Counted from the stretch's first letter, positions 42,791-52,934 are shown. The stretch is 64,000 bases of DNA from Natronospirillum operosum (GCF_004768465.1 NZ_SRMF01000002.1:411606-475605); one strand, 5' to 3'. Notes: a model not told the origin generated them from the sequence alone. A program made the numbers and translations.

Positions 42791-44481
42791 CCCGCCGCGA
42801 GATCACCGTACGCCCGGAACTGAGCGACCCGCTGTATTACCTGCGCAACTTTCATTTTGTGCTGGACTGGGTCGTGCGCCGGTACCCGGACCTGCTTGCG
42901 GCCGCCGAACAGCACTTCATCGAAACCCTGCGCCGACTGCCCGAGCCCTCGCAGGCCCTGCTGGTGCGCATGGTAATGCGCAAGGGCGACTGCTTTCGGG
43001 CTGACCGGCTGACCTACCCAGAGATAGGCGACACTGAACAGGCCGCAGAACCGCTGCTCCGCAGCGGCCTGCTGACACTCAACCCGGCAGTAGACATCAG
43101 TCAGTTGAGCCGGCAACTGACCCGGCCTGAATTGCTGGCTCTGGCTATTCGGCTCGCCGACACCCACGAGGATCTGCCCCGGCCCGGCGCCAGTGCACGC
43201 AAGCGCGACCTGGTCGCGGCGCTGGCTCAGCTGTATCCGGAGCCGCGCGCCTGGTCAGACTGGTGGCCACAGGCGCCGACCACGCTGTATGGCCTGGCAG
43301 TAATGGATCTTTGCGAACGCCTGCGGCTTATGTTCTTCGGCAACCTGCGTCAGGAGTGGTCCACCTTCGTGCTGGCCGAGCTGGGCCTGTTCCGCTATGA
43401 AACCGTGCCCTTCGATGATGCGGCCCGGCCCTTTGCCCGCCGGGCCGAGGTGGATGCCTGGCTGTGTCTGCACCAGTGCCGGGAGCGTCTGGAACAGGGC
43501 GAGCCGCCGGCCGACATACTGCGCGACATCCCGGCTGACCTGCCCGGCAGTAACTGGCTGTCGGCCCGCCGCGACCGCGTCCTGTACCGCCTGGCCTATC
43601 GATTTGAACGCAGCGGCGACCTGCAGACCGCAGCCCGCCTCTACGCCGACATTGCCGTGCCCGAGGCCCGACCGCGCCTGATTCGGGTGCTGGAGCTGCA
43701 GGGGCAGGTGAAAGCAGCCGTAAGCCTGCTGGATCAGGTGCTGGCCGCACCGGACAATGAGGCCGAACAGCAACAGGCCGCCCGCATGGCAAAACGACTC
43801 AGTCGCAAAGCCGGGCAACCACCACCGGCACAACCCGCGGCGCCCGGCTGGACCGAACAGACGATACAGCTGCCACTGGCAGGCAACCGGGTGGAGGCAC
43901 AGGTCACAGACCACCTGCAGACCCCGGATGCCCCCGTATACTGGGTCGAGAACGGCCTGATCAACAGCCTGCTTGGCCTGCTGTGCTGGCCGGTCATCTT
44001 TGCGCCGCTGCCCGGGGCCTTCTTCCATCCGTTTCAGAGTGCGCCGGCTGATCTGACCCGACCGGAATTCTACCGCCGCCGCCAGGACGGGTTCGAGCAG
44101 GCCCTGGCCCTGCTGACTGCAGGCGACTATCAGGCGCGGATCTGGCACTACTGGCACAGCCGACAGGGTGTGCAGAACCCCTTTGTGCACTGGGGTCTGA
44201 TGACGCGTCCTCTGCTTGAACTGGCCCTGGCCTGCCTGCCACCGACACACCTGGAACTGCTGTTTCGGCGCATCCTGTTCGACGTCAAGGCCAACCGCAG
44301 CGGCCTGCCTGATCTGGTGCAGTTCTATCCCGCCGCGCACAGCTACCGGCTGCTTGAAATCAAGGGCCCGGGTGATCGTCTGCAGGACAACCAGATCCGC
44401 TGGCTGCAATACTGCGCCAGGCATGAGGTACCGGCAGAAGTGCTCTATGTGCAGTCGGATTCTGAAACGCTGTTCGATTAG
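42787..44481 (+). CDS. VRR-NUC domain nuclease (bacterial FAN1 homologue)
   Basis: This 564-residue protein ends in a VRR-NUC domain (about 470-560) with the metal-binding set RSGLPDLVQF and LLEIKGPGDRLQDNQIRWL (Asp, then Glu-x-Lys). The long helical N-terminal part, starting with LSDPLYYLRNFHFVLDWVVR, is that of bacterial FAN1 proteins. These cut 5' flap and cross-link DNA structures, freeing interstrand cross-links. It overlaps the HAD phosphatase gene by 4 bases. In several proteobacteria this family lies near a DinG-like helicase, and one is encoded at 46144 with thiI between them. Confidence 0.86.
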   Translation: MTRREITVRPELSDPLYYLRNFHFVLDWVVRRYPDLLAAAEQHFIETLRRLPEPSQALLVRMVMRKGDCFRADRLTYPEIGDTEQAAEPLLRSGLLTLNPAVDISQLSRQLTRPELLALAIRLADTHEDLPRPGASARKRDLVAALAQLYPEPRAWSDWWPQAPTTLYGLAVMDLCERLRLMFFGNLRQEWSTFVLAELGLFRYETVPFDDAARPFARRAEVDAWLCLHQCRERLEQGEPPADILRDIPADLPGSNWLSARRDRVLYRLAYRFERSGDLQTAARLYADIAVPEARPRLIRVLELQGQVKAAVSLLDQVLAAPDNEAEQQQAARMAKRLSRKAGQPPPAQPAAPGWTEQTIQLPLAGNRVEAQVTDHLQTPDAPVYWVENGLINSLLGLLCWPVIFAPLPGAFFHPFQSAPADLTRPEFYRRRQDGFEQALALLTAGDYQARIWHYWHSRQGVQNPFVHWGLMTRPLLELALACLPPTHLELLFRRILFDVKANRSGLPDLVQFYPAAHSYRLLEIKGPGDRLQDNQIRWLQYCARHEVPAEVLYVQSDSETLFD

Positions 44482-44519
44482 GACTATACTGACGCTGGAG
44501 ATGGCCGGTCATGACATCG

Positions 44520-46013
44520 TCAAGGCGTAGCGCCTTCCTTGGCCAGTACCAGAACACCCACGCTGGCCACGCCCTGATCGGCCAGGTGCAGCGCCTGCAT
44601 GCGGCTCATGACCCCGCGCTCACAGTAGAGCAGCCAAGTGGTGTCGGCAGCGAGCTCACCGGCGCGGCTCTGCAGCTCATAGAACGGGATGACATCGACC
44701 GGCAGGCCTGCCGATTGCAGCGGTGCCACAGAGCGCTCGTGCTCCGGTCGGATATCGACAATGCGCACCGGGCCGGGCCGCGCCTGTGCCTGTTCCATGT
44801 CCAGCGTCAGCAACTCGCCGGACACCAGAGGCGGCGCCTTCTCCAGCCGATCTATACGGGTCGATACCGCCTGTTCCCGCGCGTTTTCCAGCACCGAGAA
44901 ATCAAAGGGCACCTCGGCCGCCTCTATATCAGCGCGCCGGACACGGATATTGGGCCGCCGCGAGATCACTCCGCAGTATTCGGGCATGCTCTCGGCATAG
45001 GGCGCGGTACCGATACGGCGCGCCTCGTCGATGATGGTCTGCTTGTTCTCCGTGATCACCGGGCGCAGCACCAGTTGATCGGTCACCTGATCAATCACCT
45101 TCAGGTTGGTCAGGCTCTGGCTCGACACCTGGGCCACCGCATCACCGGTCACCAGCGCCGGAATCTGCCAGTGCTCAGCAAACTGACTGGCCACGCGCAG
45201 CATCATGCGCTTCAGCACCACCCCCATCAGGCCGTCCGGAATGACGCGCAGAATTTCCGCCACCACGGGCTCGAACGGTACCGAGGTAAAAAAGACCTTG
45301 TGCGAACGTCCGTACTGACGCCACAGATGCAGCACCACTTCCCGCACCCCGGCTTCATGGGCCGGACCGCCCAGATTGAAGAACAGGAAATGCGTGCGCG
45401 CTCCGCGCGTCATCATGCGCCAGGCGGCCACCGGGGAGTCGAAACCGCCGGAAATCAGCGCTAGCGCATTCTCCTGGGTACCCAGCGGATAGCCCCCAAC
45501 ACCCGGCCAGCGCCGGGTAATCAGCAGCAGCCGCGTGTTCTTCAGTTCCAGTGTCAGGGTGACCTCGGGGCGGGTCAGGTCGACCGTAGCATCCGGCACG
45601 GCGGCCAGCACCTGACCGCCCAGATAGCGTTCCAGCTCCGAGGAGGTGAATGCATGGTCCCCGCGGCGCTTGACGCGCACACAGAAACGCTTGCCGGCAA
45701 CCTGATCAACCCAGTAAGGCAGAACCTGGCGGGCGATCTGTTCCGGTGACTCGCCACGCAATTCTTCCACGGCCAGAATTTCATGCAGGCCGGGAATACG
45801 GCCCAGTGCCGCCTCCACCCGGTCGCGCCCTATAGCCGCCAAGGTTTCACTCAGGTGCACTTCCAGGCTGTCGAAGCCGCCCTGCACGCGCGCCTGAGGG
45901 TCATCGAGCTGGATCACCATGCGCACATTGTGACGCAGGCACTTGATCATGTGGTCCCGCACCGATTTGGACTTGATGGTGATTTCCGGATGGAGCTTGA
46001 TGAGATAATGCAT
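44520..46013 (-). CDS. thiI: tRNA 4-thiouridine sulfurtransferase ThiI
   Basis: This 497-residue protein uses persulfide sulfur to make 4-thiouridine at tRNA position 8 and to supply thiamine thiazole synthesis. It has an N-terminal ferredoxin-like/THUMP part (IKLHPEITIKSKSVRDHM onwards), the PP-loop LISGGFDSPVAAW for adenylation, and a C-terminal rhodanese domain with the catalytic cysteine in LLYCERGVMSRMQALHLADQ. The ATG at 46013 aligns with the usual start; upstream in-frame codons are ignored. It is divergent from the helicase gene, with 130 bases between. Confidence 0.94.
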   Translation of the reverse strand: MHYLIKLHPEITIKSKSVRDHMIKCLRHNVRMVIQLDDPQARVQGGFDSLEVHLSETLAAIGRDRVEAALGRIPGLHEILAVEELRGESPEQIARQVLPYWVDQVAGKRFCVRVKRRGDHAFTSSELERYLGGQVLAAVPDATVDLTRPEVTLTLELKNTRLLLITRRWPGVGGYPLGTQENALALISGGFDSPVAAWRMMTRGARTHFLFFNLGGPAHEAGVREVVLHLWRQYGRSHKVFFTSVPFEPVVAEILRVIPDGLMGVVLKRMMLRVASQFAEHWQIPALVTGDAVAQVSSQSLTNLKVIDQVTDQLVLRPVITENKQTIIDEARRIGTAPYAESMPEYCGVISRRPNIRVRRADIEAAEVPFDFSVLENAREQAVSTRIDRLEKAPPLVSGELLTLDMEQAQARPGPVRIVDIRPEHERSVAPLQSAGLPVDVIPFYELQSRAGELAADTTWLLYCERGVMSRMQALHLADQGVASVGVLVLAKEGATP

Positions 46014-46143
46014 GAACAATTCGTGTGGCTCATCCATCGCACGACTCGGTATCCGTCGTGCCAGCCAGCCTCTGCAAAAAGGGACGGCATTTTACCGATT
46101 CGATCACCCTGACGCAAAAACTGTGCTCAGGTATGCTGTCACC

Positions 46144-48528
46144 ATGACCGAGCTTCCCATTGCAGCCAGTACTCCACCCGCTGACGAACCCGCCGTTGAG
46201 GCGCCGTCACTGTGCTTCCGGGTGGGCATCCGGGCACTGTGCGATTTCTGTGACCGCTATGGCGACCTGGATCTCCGCTTTACGCCGGCGCCGACCGCCG
46301 AGCAGGGTCAGGCCGGGCACCAGGTCATGGGTCAGCGCCGCGCCCGAACGCACGACCTGGAAGTGAGCGTGACGCGTGAACTGGTACTCTCCGGAGTCCG
46401 CCTGCAGTTGCAGGGCCGGGTTGATGCACTCGACAGCCAGGCCCGCTGCGTCGAGGAGTTCAAGACCCACCGCGGTGACCTGAGTCGGCAGGGCGCCAAC
46501 CAGCGCACCCTGCACTGGGCCCAGGTGCAGACCTACGGAGCGCTGCTCTGTCATGAACGGGACTGGGACGAGATCACCCTGCGCCTGATCTATTTCAACA
46601 TCGACGACCAGCAGGAAACCCAACTCAGCGAACAGTGGACCGCCGTCGAGCTGGAAGCGGCGTTGCTGGCGCGTTGCCACCGCTTCGTCGACTGGGCGCG
46701 CCGCGAGGCCCGGCACCGCAGTCAGCGTGATCAGGGGCTGCGCCGTCTCCGTTTCCCGTTTGCAGAATTTCGCCCCGGCCAGCGGGGTCTGGCCGAATCC
46801 GTCTACAAGGCCGTGCATACCGGCCGCACCCTGTTGCTCGAAGCGCCAACCGGGCTCGGCAAGACGCTGGGCACCCTGTTCCCTGCCCTGCGCGCCATGC
46901 CCGAACGCCAACAGGACCGTCTGCTGTGGCTGTGTGCTCGTACTTCCGGCCGGGGCCTGGCGCTGGATGGATTGCGCCGCCTGCGCAGCGGCCCCGAGCC
47001 TGCGCTGCCAGTACGCGCCCTCGAACTGGTCGCCCGCGAGCGTGCCTGTGAACACCCGGACAAGGCCTGCCACGGTGATGCCTGCCCGCTGGCAGCCGGA
47101 TTCTATGACCGCTTGCCGGCCGCTCGCCAGGAAGCGCTGACGGCACCGGACTCGACGCCCATGGTGGACTGGCCACTGCTGGACCAGGCACGAGTCCGGC
47201 AGGTGGCCTTGCGGCATCAGATCTGCCCCTACTATCTGAGCCAGGAGCTGGCCCGCTGGAGCGATGTCATCGTGGCCGATTACAACCACTACTTTGATCG
47301 CAGCGCCCTGCTGCATGCGCTGGCCGTGCAGGAGCAGTGGCGGCTGACCCTGCTGGTGGATGAGGCACACAACCTGCTGGAGCGCGCGCGCAGCATGTAC
47401 AGTGTCAGCCTGCGCAAACAGGCTCTGCTGACAGCGCGGCAACAGGCACCCGCCCCGGTGCGCCGGACTCTGGATCGACTGAACCGGGGCTGGAATGCAC
47501 TCCTGCAGCAGGAAGGCCTGGCGGCAGATACCACAGTCCGCGCCGCCCACTATCAGGAGGCAGACCAGGCGCCCACGGTGCTGACCGGACCGCTGCGTCA
47601 GTTCCTGCAGAGCTGGAGCGACTGGTTCGCGGACCACCCTGCAGAAGCTCTGCCGGACGTGCAGGCGTTCTATTTCGAGGCCCGGCAGTTCCAGCTTCTG
47701 ACCGAATCATTCGATACCCACAGTCTGTTCGACATCACATTGCACCCGGGTCGCAACCGGAGTGAACTCTGCCTGCGCAATCTGGTGCCGGCGCCCTTTC
47801 TGGCACCACGGCTGGAGACCGGACACAGCAGCATCCTGTTCTCCGCCACGCTGCGCCCCATGACCTACTACCGGGAACTGCTGGGGTTGCCTGCAGGCAC
47901 CGTGCAGCAGAGCCTGCCGCCGGTGTTCAGACCGGAGCAACTGGAGGTCCGCGTTGCCCGGCAACTGTCGACCCGCTTTCGGGACCGCGCCGCCAGTCTG
48001 GACCCCATTGTACAGTGCATGGTCCACCAGTACCGGCAGACCCCCGGCCCCTATATGGCCTATTTCAGCAGCTTTGCCTATCTTGATCAGGTGGCCGACC
48101 GACTGGCTGGGGAGGCCCCGGACATCCCCCAGTGGCGCCAGCATGCAGGCATGTCGGAACCCGCGCGGGACGCCTTTGTGGCGCATTTCCGGACCCGCAC
48201 ACCCGGCATTGGCTTTGCCGTCCTGGGCGGCATCTTTGGCGAAGGCATTGACCTGCCCGGAGATCAGCTGCTGGGTGTTTTTATCGCCACCCTGGGGCTG
48301 CCGCAGTGGAATGCGGTCAATGAATGTCAGCGCGCGCGCCTGCAGCAGCAGTTCGGCGCCGGCTACGAATTCACCTACCTGTATCCGGGACTGCAACGGG
48401 TGGTACAGGCTGCCGGGCGCGTGATCCGCACCGAGACCGATCAGGGCGTGATCTGGCTGCTGGATGACCGCTATGCGAACCCCGACATACAGGCGCTGCT
48501 GCCCGCATGGTGGCAACTTAGAGGTTGA
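46144..48528 (+). CDS. XPD/DinG-like FeS helicase with N-terminal PD-(D/E)XK-type region
   Basis: This 794-residue superfamily-2 helicase has Walker A EAPTGLGKTLG and DEAH box LLVDEAHNLLERARSMY. Four cysteines for an FeS cluster are in ACEHPDKACHGDACPL and QICPYYL, with the C-terminal motifs VLGGIFGEGIDLPGD and VVQAAGRVIRTETDQG. The first 200 residues contain LQGRVDAL and VEEFKTHRGD, the D...ExK pattern of PD-(D/E)XK nucleases. It probably acts in DNA repair. The nuclease-helicase fusion and closeness to a FAN1-like nuclease support joint processing of lesions. The start at 46144 is tentative. Confidence 0.85.
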   Translation: MTELPIAASTPPADEPAVEAPSLCFRVGIRALCDFCDRYGDLDLRFTPAPTAEQGQAGHQVMGQRRARTHDLEVSVTRELVLSGVRLQLQGRVDALDSQARCVEEFKTHRGDLSRQGANQRTLHWAQVQTYGALLCHERDWDEITLRLIYFNIDDQQETQLSEQWTAVELEAALLARCHRFVDWARREARHRSQRDQGLRRLRFPFAEFRPGQRGLAESVYKAVHTGRTLLLEAPTGLGKTLGTLFPALRAMPERQQDRLLWLCARTSGRGLALDGLRRLRSGPEPALPVRALELVARERACEHPDKACHGDACPLAAGFYDRLPAARQEALTAPDSTPMVDWPLLDQARVRQVALRHQICPYYLSQELARWSDVIVADYNHYFDRSALLHALAVQEQWRLTLLVDEAHNLLERARSMYSVSLRKQALLTARQQAPAPVRRTLDRLNRGWNALLQQEGLAADTTVRAAHYQEADQAPTVLTGPLRQFLQSWSDWFADHPAEALPDVQAFYFEARQFQLLTESFDTHSLFDITLHPGRNRSELCLRNLVPAPFLAPRLETGHSSILFSATLRPMTYYRELLGLPAGTVQQSLPPVFRPEQLEVRVARQLSTRFRDRAASLDPIVQCMVHQYRQTPGPYMAYFSSFAYLDQVADRLAGEAPDIPQWRQHAGMSEPARDAFVAHFRTRTPGIGFAVLGGIFGEGIDLPGDQLLGVFIATLGLPQWNAVNECQRARLQQQFGAGYEFTYLYPGLQRVVQAAGRVIRTETDQGVIWLLDDRYANPDIQALLPAWWQLRG

Positions 48529-48625
48529 TTCGACACCAGGCTGTGCAATGCACCCGGGTTGTTGTAATAATCTGCCGGTGTCCGCGCCAGGCACAGTAGT
48601 CACAGGAACGTCACGGGAGATCTGC

Positions 48626-49012
48626 ATGAAGAAGGCCGGAGCCACTGGGTTCAGCCGCATCATCAAGGCCACCGGTTATTCCCTGCAGGGGGTACGCGCC
48701 GCCTTTCGCAATGAAGCCGCCTTTCGGCAGGAACTGATTCTGGTCGGGGTCGCCGTCGTGCTGGCCGTGCTGGTGGCCGAGACACTGCCCCAATGGCTTC
48801 TGCTGGTGGGGTCCGGTCTGCTGGTATTGATCGTGGAGCTGCTGAACTCGGCCATCGAGGCGGTGGTAGACCGTCTGGGCAGCGAATGGCATGAACTGTC
48901 CGGGCGCGCCAAGGACATGGGCTCCGCCGCCGTCTTTATCAGCCTCCTGCTGATGGCCCTGACCTGGATTGTAGTGCTCTGGGAAGCCCGCCTGGCCGAC
49001 CTCCTGCCCTGA
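48626..49012 (+). CDS. dgkA: Diacylglycerol kinase DgkA
   Basis: This 128-residue trimeric membrane kinase recycles diacylglycerol to phosphatidic acid. Three hydrophobic helices and the family signature are clear: AAFRNEAAFRQELIL near residue 25, VELLNSAIEAVVDRLGSEWH and LSGRAKDMGSAAVFIS. GGGAG precedes the ATG. It ends 1 base from the end of a convergent lipoprotein gene. Confidence 0.94.
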   Translation: MKKAGATGFSRIIKATGYSLQGVRAAFRNEAAFRQELILVGVAVVLAVLVAETLPQWLLLVGSGLLVLIVELLNSAIEAVVDRLGSEWHELSGRAKDMGSAAVFISLLLMALTWIVVLWEARLADLLP

Positions 49013-49013
49013 G

Positions 49014-49796
49014 TCAGCGGTCGGAGGCCTGCAGCGCTGCCAGCCAGCGGCCCTCCGCGTCATACCAGTGCCAGGTGTCGCCTTCCAGGCTGCCCCTGAC
49101 CGCCTCTCTGGTCATGTCCAGAAAGCGGGCTTCAATGTCGGCCGTATTCATGCAGTACATCCGGGTGGTGACCAGGCTGCCGAAAGCCATCTGCTCAGCG
49201 GACAGGGTGAGCTGGCCGCCGTACTGATTGCAGCCGGTGGAACCGCTGACGGCATAGTCGCCGGCGGCAGAGTCTTCATCCGCGGTCAGCTTCACCGTGG
49301 GCCGGTGCCCATCGGCAAAGCGGTCCAGGCCGAAGCCGTCCAGATGCACCACCGCCCAGACCTGATCCAGCAGCGCCTCGGCTGACTGGCCACAGAACTG
49401 CCCAAGTGTCAGTTCCGGAATATCGTCAAAGGTCAGGTGGTACCGTTCCGGGCCCTCCATGGGCGCTGCCCACTCATAGGTGGCCTGGCCCTCGGCCAGC
49501 ACCCAGGCAGGAGACTCGCCGCGCGCCTCCAGATAGCGGCGCTCGGTCTCAAGCCAGGCGCCGGCCATCCGGACCGGGAACAGCTGGCCGGTGGAACACT
49601 CGCGAAATACTGCCGCATCGGCCTGATACATCAGCATCCCGCGACTGTCTGTGGTCATGGCTGAACGGTCTGCCGGCAGGTTCAGCACGGTCGCGCTGTC
49701 CTGACCGGCACATCCGGCGAGCAGGCTCAGAGTGAGCAGCAGACCGCTCGCAACAGAGCGAGGAAATGAATTCTGTGGCATGGCAAACCCCGGCAT
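49014..49796 (-). CDS. META-domain lipoprotein (HslJ-like)
   Basis: This 260-residue lipoprotein has lipobox LLAGC near residue 29. A short N-terminal module follows, with YQADAAVFRECSTGQLFPV as in COG3650-type lipoproteins. A META/HslJ domain lies at about 150-250, with VSGSTGCNQYGGQLTLSAEQ and TTRMYCMNTADIEARFLDM. Relatives are linked to envelope stress and novobiocin tolerance. The biochemical role is unknown. An alternative start lies five codons on. Confidence 0.75.
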   Translation of the reverse strand: MPGFAMPQNSFPRSVASGLLLTLSLLAGCAGQDSATVLNLPADRSAMTTDSRGMLMYQADAAVFRECSTGQLFPVRMAGAWLETERRYLEARGESPAWVLAEGQATYEWAAPMEGPERYHLTFDDIPELTLGQFCGQSAEALLDQVWAVVHLDGFGLDRFADGHRPTVKLTADEDSAAGDYAVSGSTGCNQYGGQLTLSAEQMAFGSLVTTRMYCMNTADIEARFLDMTREAVRGSLEGDTWHWYDAEGRWLAALQASDR

Positions 49797-49878
49797 CGCA
49801 ATCTATCCTTGGTGGTATACGGGTAACAGAAGGGTGCGGTCAGACCGACACCCAGTGACTTTCAGCTCAGGGAACGGA

Positions 49879-51549
49879 ATGATCAGTCTAAATGGCCGTT
49901 CGTGGCCACACAACCCACCTACAGCCTCACCCTCCCATCCAGCCAGCCGCCGCCAATTTCTGTTGCAGCTCTCCACCGTACTGGCCCTGCTGGCACTGGG
50001 CACCATCATCGTCTACATGACCGGCGGTACCGGTTATGCTTTCCCCTATGTCCTGCTGGTGCCGGTTGTACTCGCCTCTGCCTGGTATGGCCTGCCGGCC
50101 AGCCTGATAACGGCGGCAGCCGCCGGCTTGCTGCTGGGCCCGCTGATGCCGCTGGATGTCGGTGCCGCTACGGCCCAGCCGCTGGGCAACTGGATCGCCC
50201 GGCTGCTCATGTTCGTGCTGATCGGCACCTTTACCGGCTGGATGTTCCAGCGTCTCCGACGGGCCAACCAGGCCCAGGCGCGGGCACTGCGCACGGACAG
50301 CCGCACCGGCCTGCCCAATCAGGCCGCTCTGGACGCAGATCTCGCAGCCTTGCTGGCCCGGCAGGCCCGTGGCCACGCCGAGGACTGTGGTGTGGCCCTG
50401 GTCTTTGTGCGTATTCTGGATCTGGCGGAAGTACTGGAAGCTCTGGGCACCGACGCCTCCGACCAGGTGGTGGCCTCGGTAGCCGCACGCATTGCCGACC
50501 ACAGCGACCAGTCGGTGCAGAGTTATCGCTTCAGCGGCTCGGAGATTCTGTTCCTGCTGCCCACACCCGACTCGGCACAGGTAGCCCCCCTGGTGGAAGC
50601 CGTGCGCCAGGCCGGAGAGGAAATCATGGAGGTGCGTGATGTTCCAGTGCGGGTACAGATGGCTATCGGCAGTCACTATTCGAATGATCTCAGGGTGGCC
50701 CCCGAGGAGCTGGTTCGGCGGGCTCGAACGGCCGTGGAAGAGGCCGAGTTCTATCGGCCCTATGACCCGGCCTTCGAACGCCGCAGCAGCGAGCGGGTGC
50801 AGTTGATATCCCGTATCCGCAGCGGCCTCAAGGCGGGCGAGTTCGAATTGCATTATCAGCCCAAGATTGACCTGATCACCAACCGACCGGCTGGTGCCGA
50901 AGCCCTGCTGCGCTGGCGTGCGGTCGACGGCCGGCTGATCATGCCGGACAGTTTCATGCCCAAGCTGGAGGATACCTCGCTGATCGCACCGGTGACGCGC
51001 TTTGTTCTGCAGCAGGCCCTGGAGTTTCTGCGCCAGCATCCGGAGGAACAGCTGAGCATCAATTTCGCGGTACGCAACCTGTTCGACAAGGCCTTGATCC
51101 GGGATCTGCCCAAACTGGCCCAAGCCTCGCAGGTAGACCCCGGGCGACTCGAGATAGAGATCACCGAAGGGGCGCTGATCCGCAACCCGCATGGTGCCCG
51201 CCTGATACTGCAGGAACTGCGCAATCACGGATTTCCGGTCAGCCTTGATGATTTCGGCACCGGCTACTCGTCTTTCGAGTACCTGACCCACTTGCCGATC
51301 ACCGGCCTCAAGATCGACCGCGCCTTCGTGCGCGATCTGGAATCCGCAGCCTCCAGCCGCACGGTCATGAAATGTCTGATCGAGATGGCCCAGGCGCTGG
51401 ATCTATGGGTGGTGGCCGAGGGCATAGAGACCGAAGGCCAGTGCCGGATACTGCGGGAACTGGACTGCGATCTGGGCCAGGGTTATCTGTTCGGTCGTCC
51501 GATGACGGCCAAAAGCTACCTGCTCTGGCGCCAGACCGACCTCAGTTGA
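49879..51549 (+). CDS. Membrane GGDEF-EAL protein, probable c-di-GMP phosphodiesterase
   Basis: This 556-residue protein has an N-terminal membrane part (about 30-120), a degenerate GGDEF domain (SGSEI in place of GGDEF), and a C-terminal EAL domain with its key residues in place. These are GAEALLRW, the Asn in INFAVRNL, EITEGALI, LDDFGTGYSSFEYL, Lys in GLKIDRAF, AEGIETEGQ and QGYLFGRP. It should therefore hydrolyse c-di-GMP, with the GGDEF part at most a GTP sensor. The start at 49879 omits an upstream extension lying in the divergent lipoprotein gene. Confidence 0.87.
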   Translation: MISLNGRSWPHNPPTASPSHPASRRQFLLQLSTVLALLALGTIIVYMTGGTGYAFPYVLLVPVVLASAWYGLPASLITAAAAGLLLGPLMPLDVGAATAQPLGNWIARLLMFVLIGTFTGWMFQRLRRANQAQARALRTDSRTGLPNQAALDADLAALLARQARGHAEDCGVALVFVRILDLAEVLEALGTDASDQVVASVAARIADHSDQSVQSYRFSGSEILFLLPTPDSAQVAPLVEAVRQAGEEIMEVRDVPVRVQMAIGSHYSNDLRVAPEELVRRARTAVEEAEFYRPYDPAFERRSSERVQLISRIRSGLKAGEFELHYQPKIDLITNRPAGAEALLRWRAVDGRLIMPDSFMPKLEDTSLIAPVTRFVLQQALEFLRQHPEEQLSINFAVRNLFDKALIRDLPKLAQASQVDPGRLEIEITEGALIRNPHGARLILQELRNHGFPVSLDDFGTGYSSFEYLTHLPITGLKIDRAFVRDLESAASSRTVMKCLIEMAQALDLWVVAEGIETEGQCRILRELDCDLGQGYLFGRPMTAKSYLLWRQTDLS

Positions 51550-51568
51550 GGCGCCTCTGCCACACCTT

Positions 51569-52885
51569 TCAGCGGCTGGTCAGCTTGAGCTCTATGCGCC
51601 GATTGGCCTGCAGTGCTTCTGCACTGGTGCCGGCCTGCAGCGGCTGATGCTCCCCGAACCCGGTAGCGGCCATGCGGGCTTCCGGCACACCCCGTTCGGC
51701 CAGATACCGCACCACTGAAACCGCCCGTGCCGTCGACAGTTCCCAGTTGCTGGGGAAGCGCGCCGTGCTGATGGGAATCTGGTCGGTGTGGCCGTCCACC
51801 CGCAACACCCAGTCGACATCCTCCGGGATGGTTTCGGTCAGTTCCAGCACCAGATCCGCCAGCTTGTCGAGTTCTTCCAGACCGGCCTCACCGATGGTGG
51901 CCGAGCCGGTGGCAAACAGCAGCTCCGACGGCAGCAGGAAGCGATCACCGATCACCCGTATATCGTCGCGCTCCGCCAACACTTCCCGCAGCCGACGGAA
52001 GAATTCGGACTGATACTGCTCCAGTTCGGTGACCCGCTCGGCCAGCAGGGTATTCAGGCGTTCACCCAGATCAGCCAGTTCGGCTTCCTGTGTCTGCGTA
52101 ATGTCCTCCTGCAGGCGCAGGGCTGCACTGATGGTGCGCAGCTGTGCCTGCAGCGCATCGATCGCGTCGTTGAGGCGGGCAATCTGGGCGCGCTGGGAAG
52201 CACTCAGTTCCAGTTCTTCCTCCAGCGCCCGGGCGCCTTCCTCGCTGATGGCCACCAGATCCTGAATGCGCAGTTCGCGCTCTTCTATTTCCTGCTGGGC
52301 CAGCAGCGTACGCTCCTGCTCTTCGGCAAGACGCGCCTCCAGTGCCTGCGAGCGATCACGCAGGGCACCTATCTCCGTCTGCCGCTCTTCCAGTTCGGCG
52401 TCCAGCTCGGCAACCTCGGTGTCGCGCTGCGTCAGCAATTCACTCATGTCCGCAACTTCGCGCTCCAGTTCTGCACGCAGTTCGCGCAGGGCAGCGATAT
52501 CCTGCTGCAGCGAAGCCTGTGTGCCCAGCAAGACCTGAATGCGCTCGCGGTCGGCCGCCACCTGGTCTTCCAGCCGGTCCATTTCGGCCTGCAGTATCTC
52601 TTCCCGGCCCAGACTGACCGCCAGGGCCTCGCGGGCCTGACCCAGTTGTTCTTCCAGTTCCTCGGTGCGCTCTTCTTCCAGCCGCAGCAGGCGTGATATT
52701 TCCGTCAGCCGGTTGCCCAGGCGGGCCAGCTCGGAATCACGGTCGGACAGGGTCTGCGACAGGTACAACTGCGTCAGGGTGTAGATCAGCAGCATGAAGA
52801 TGACCAGCATCAACAGGGCAGACAAAGCATCCACATAACCCGGCCAGACACTGATGCTGCTGCTGGAACGTCGACGTCGATTCAT
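51569..52885 (-). CDS. MotB/OmpA-type protein with long coiled coil
   Basis: This 438-residue protein has one membrane helix near the N-terminus (YVDALSALLMLVIFML), with Asp19 placed like the proton-carrying Asp of MotB. About 250 residues of almost unbroken heptad coiled coil follow (roughly 45-295). An OmpA-like peptidoglycan-binding domain closes the protein (310-438, LLFATGSATIGEAGLEELDK and LRVDGHTDQIPIS). It is the downstream partner of a MotA/TolQ-like gene 49 bases away. Together they look like a proton-driven stator anchored to the cell wall at an unusually long reach. The load it moves is unknown. Confidence 0.8.
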   Translation of the reverse strand: MNRRRRSSSSISVWPGYVDALSALLMLVIFMLLIYTLTQLYLSQTLSDRDSELARLGNRLTEISRLLRLEEERTEELEEQLGQAREALAVSLGREEILQAEMDRLEDQVAADRERIQVLLGTQASLQQDIAALRELRAELEREVADMSELLTQRDTEVAELDAELEERQTEIGALRDRSQALEARLAEEQERTLLAQQEIEERELRIQDLVAISEEGARALEEELELSASQRAQIARLNDAIDALQAQLRTISAALRLQEDITQTQEAELADLGERLNTLLAERVTELEQYQSEFFRRLREVLAERDDIRVIGDRFLLPSELLFATGSATIGEAGLEELDKLADLVLELTETIPEDVDWVLRVDGHTDQIPISTARFPSNWELSTARAVSVVRYLAERGVPEARMAATGFGEHQPLQAGTSAEALQANRRIELKLTSR

Positions 52886-52934
52886 CGCTGAAGCCCCTCA
52901 CTCCGGACTCTGACCCTACCGACACTGCCCATGC

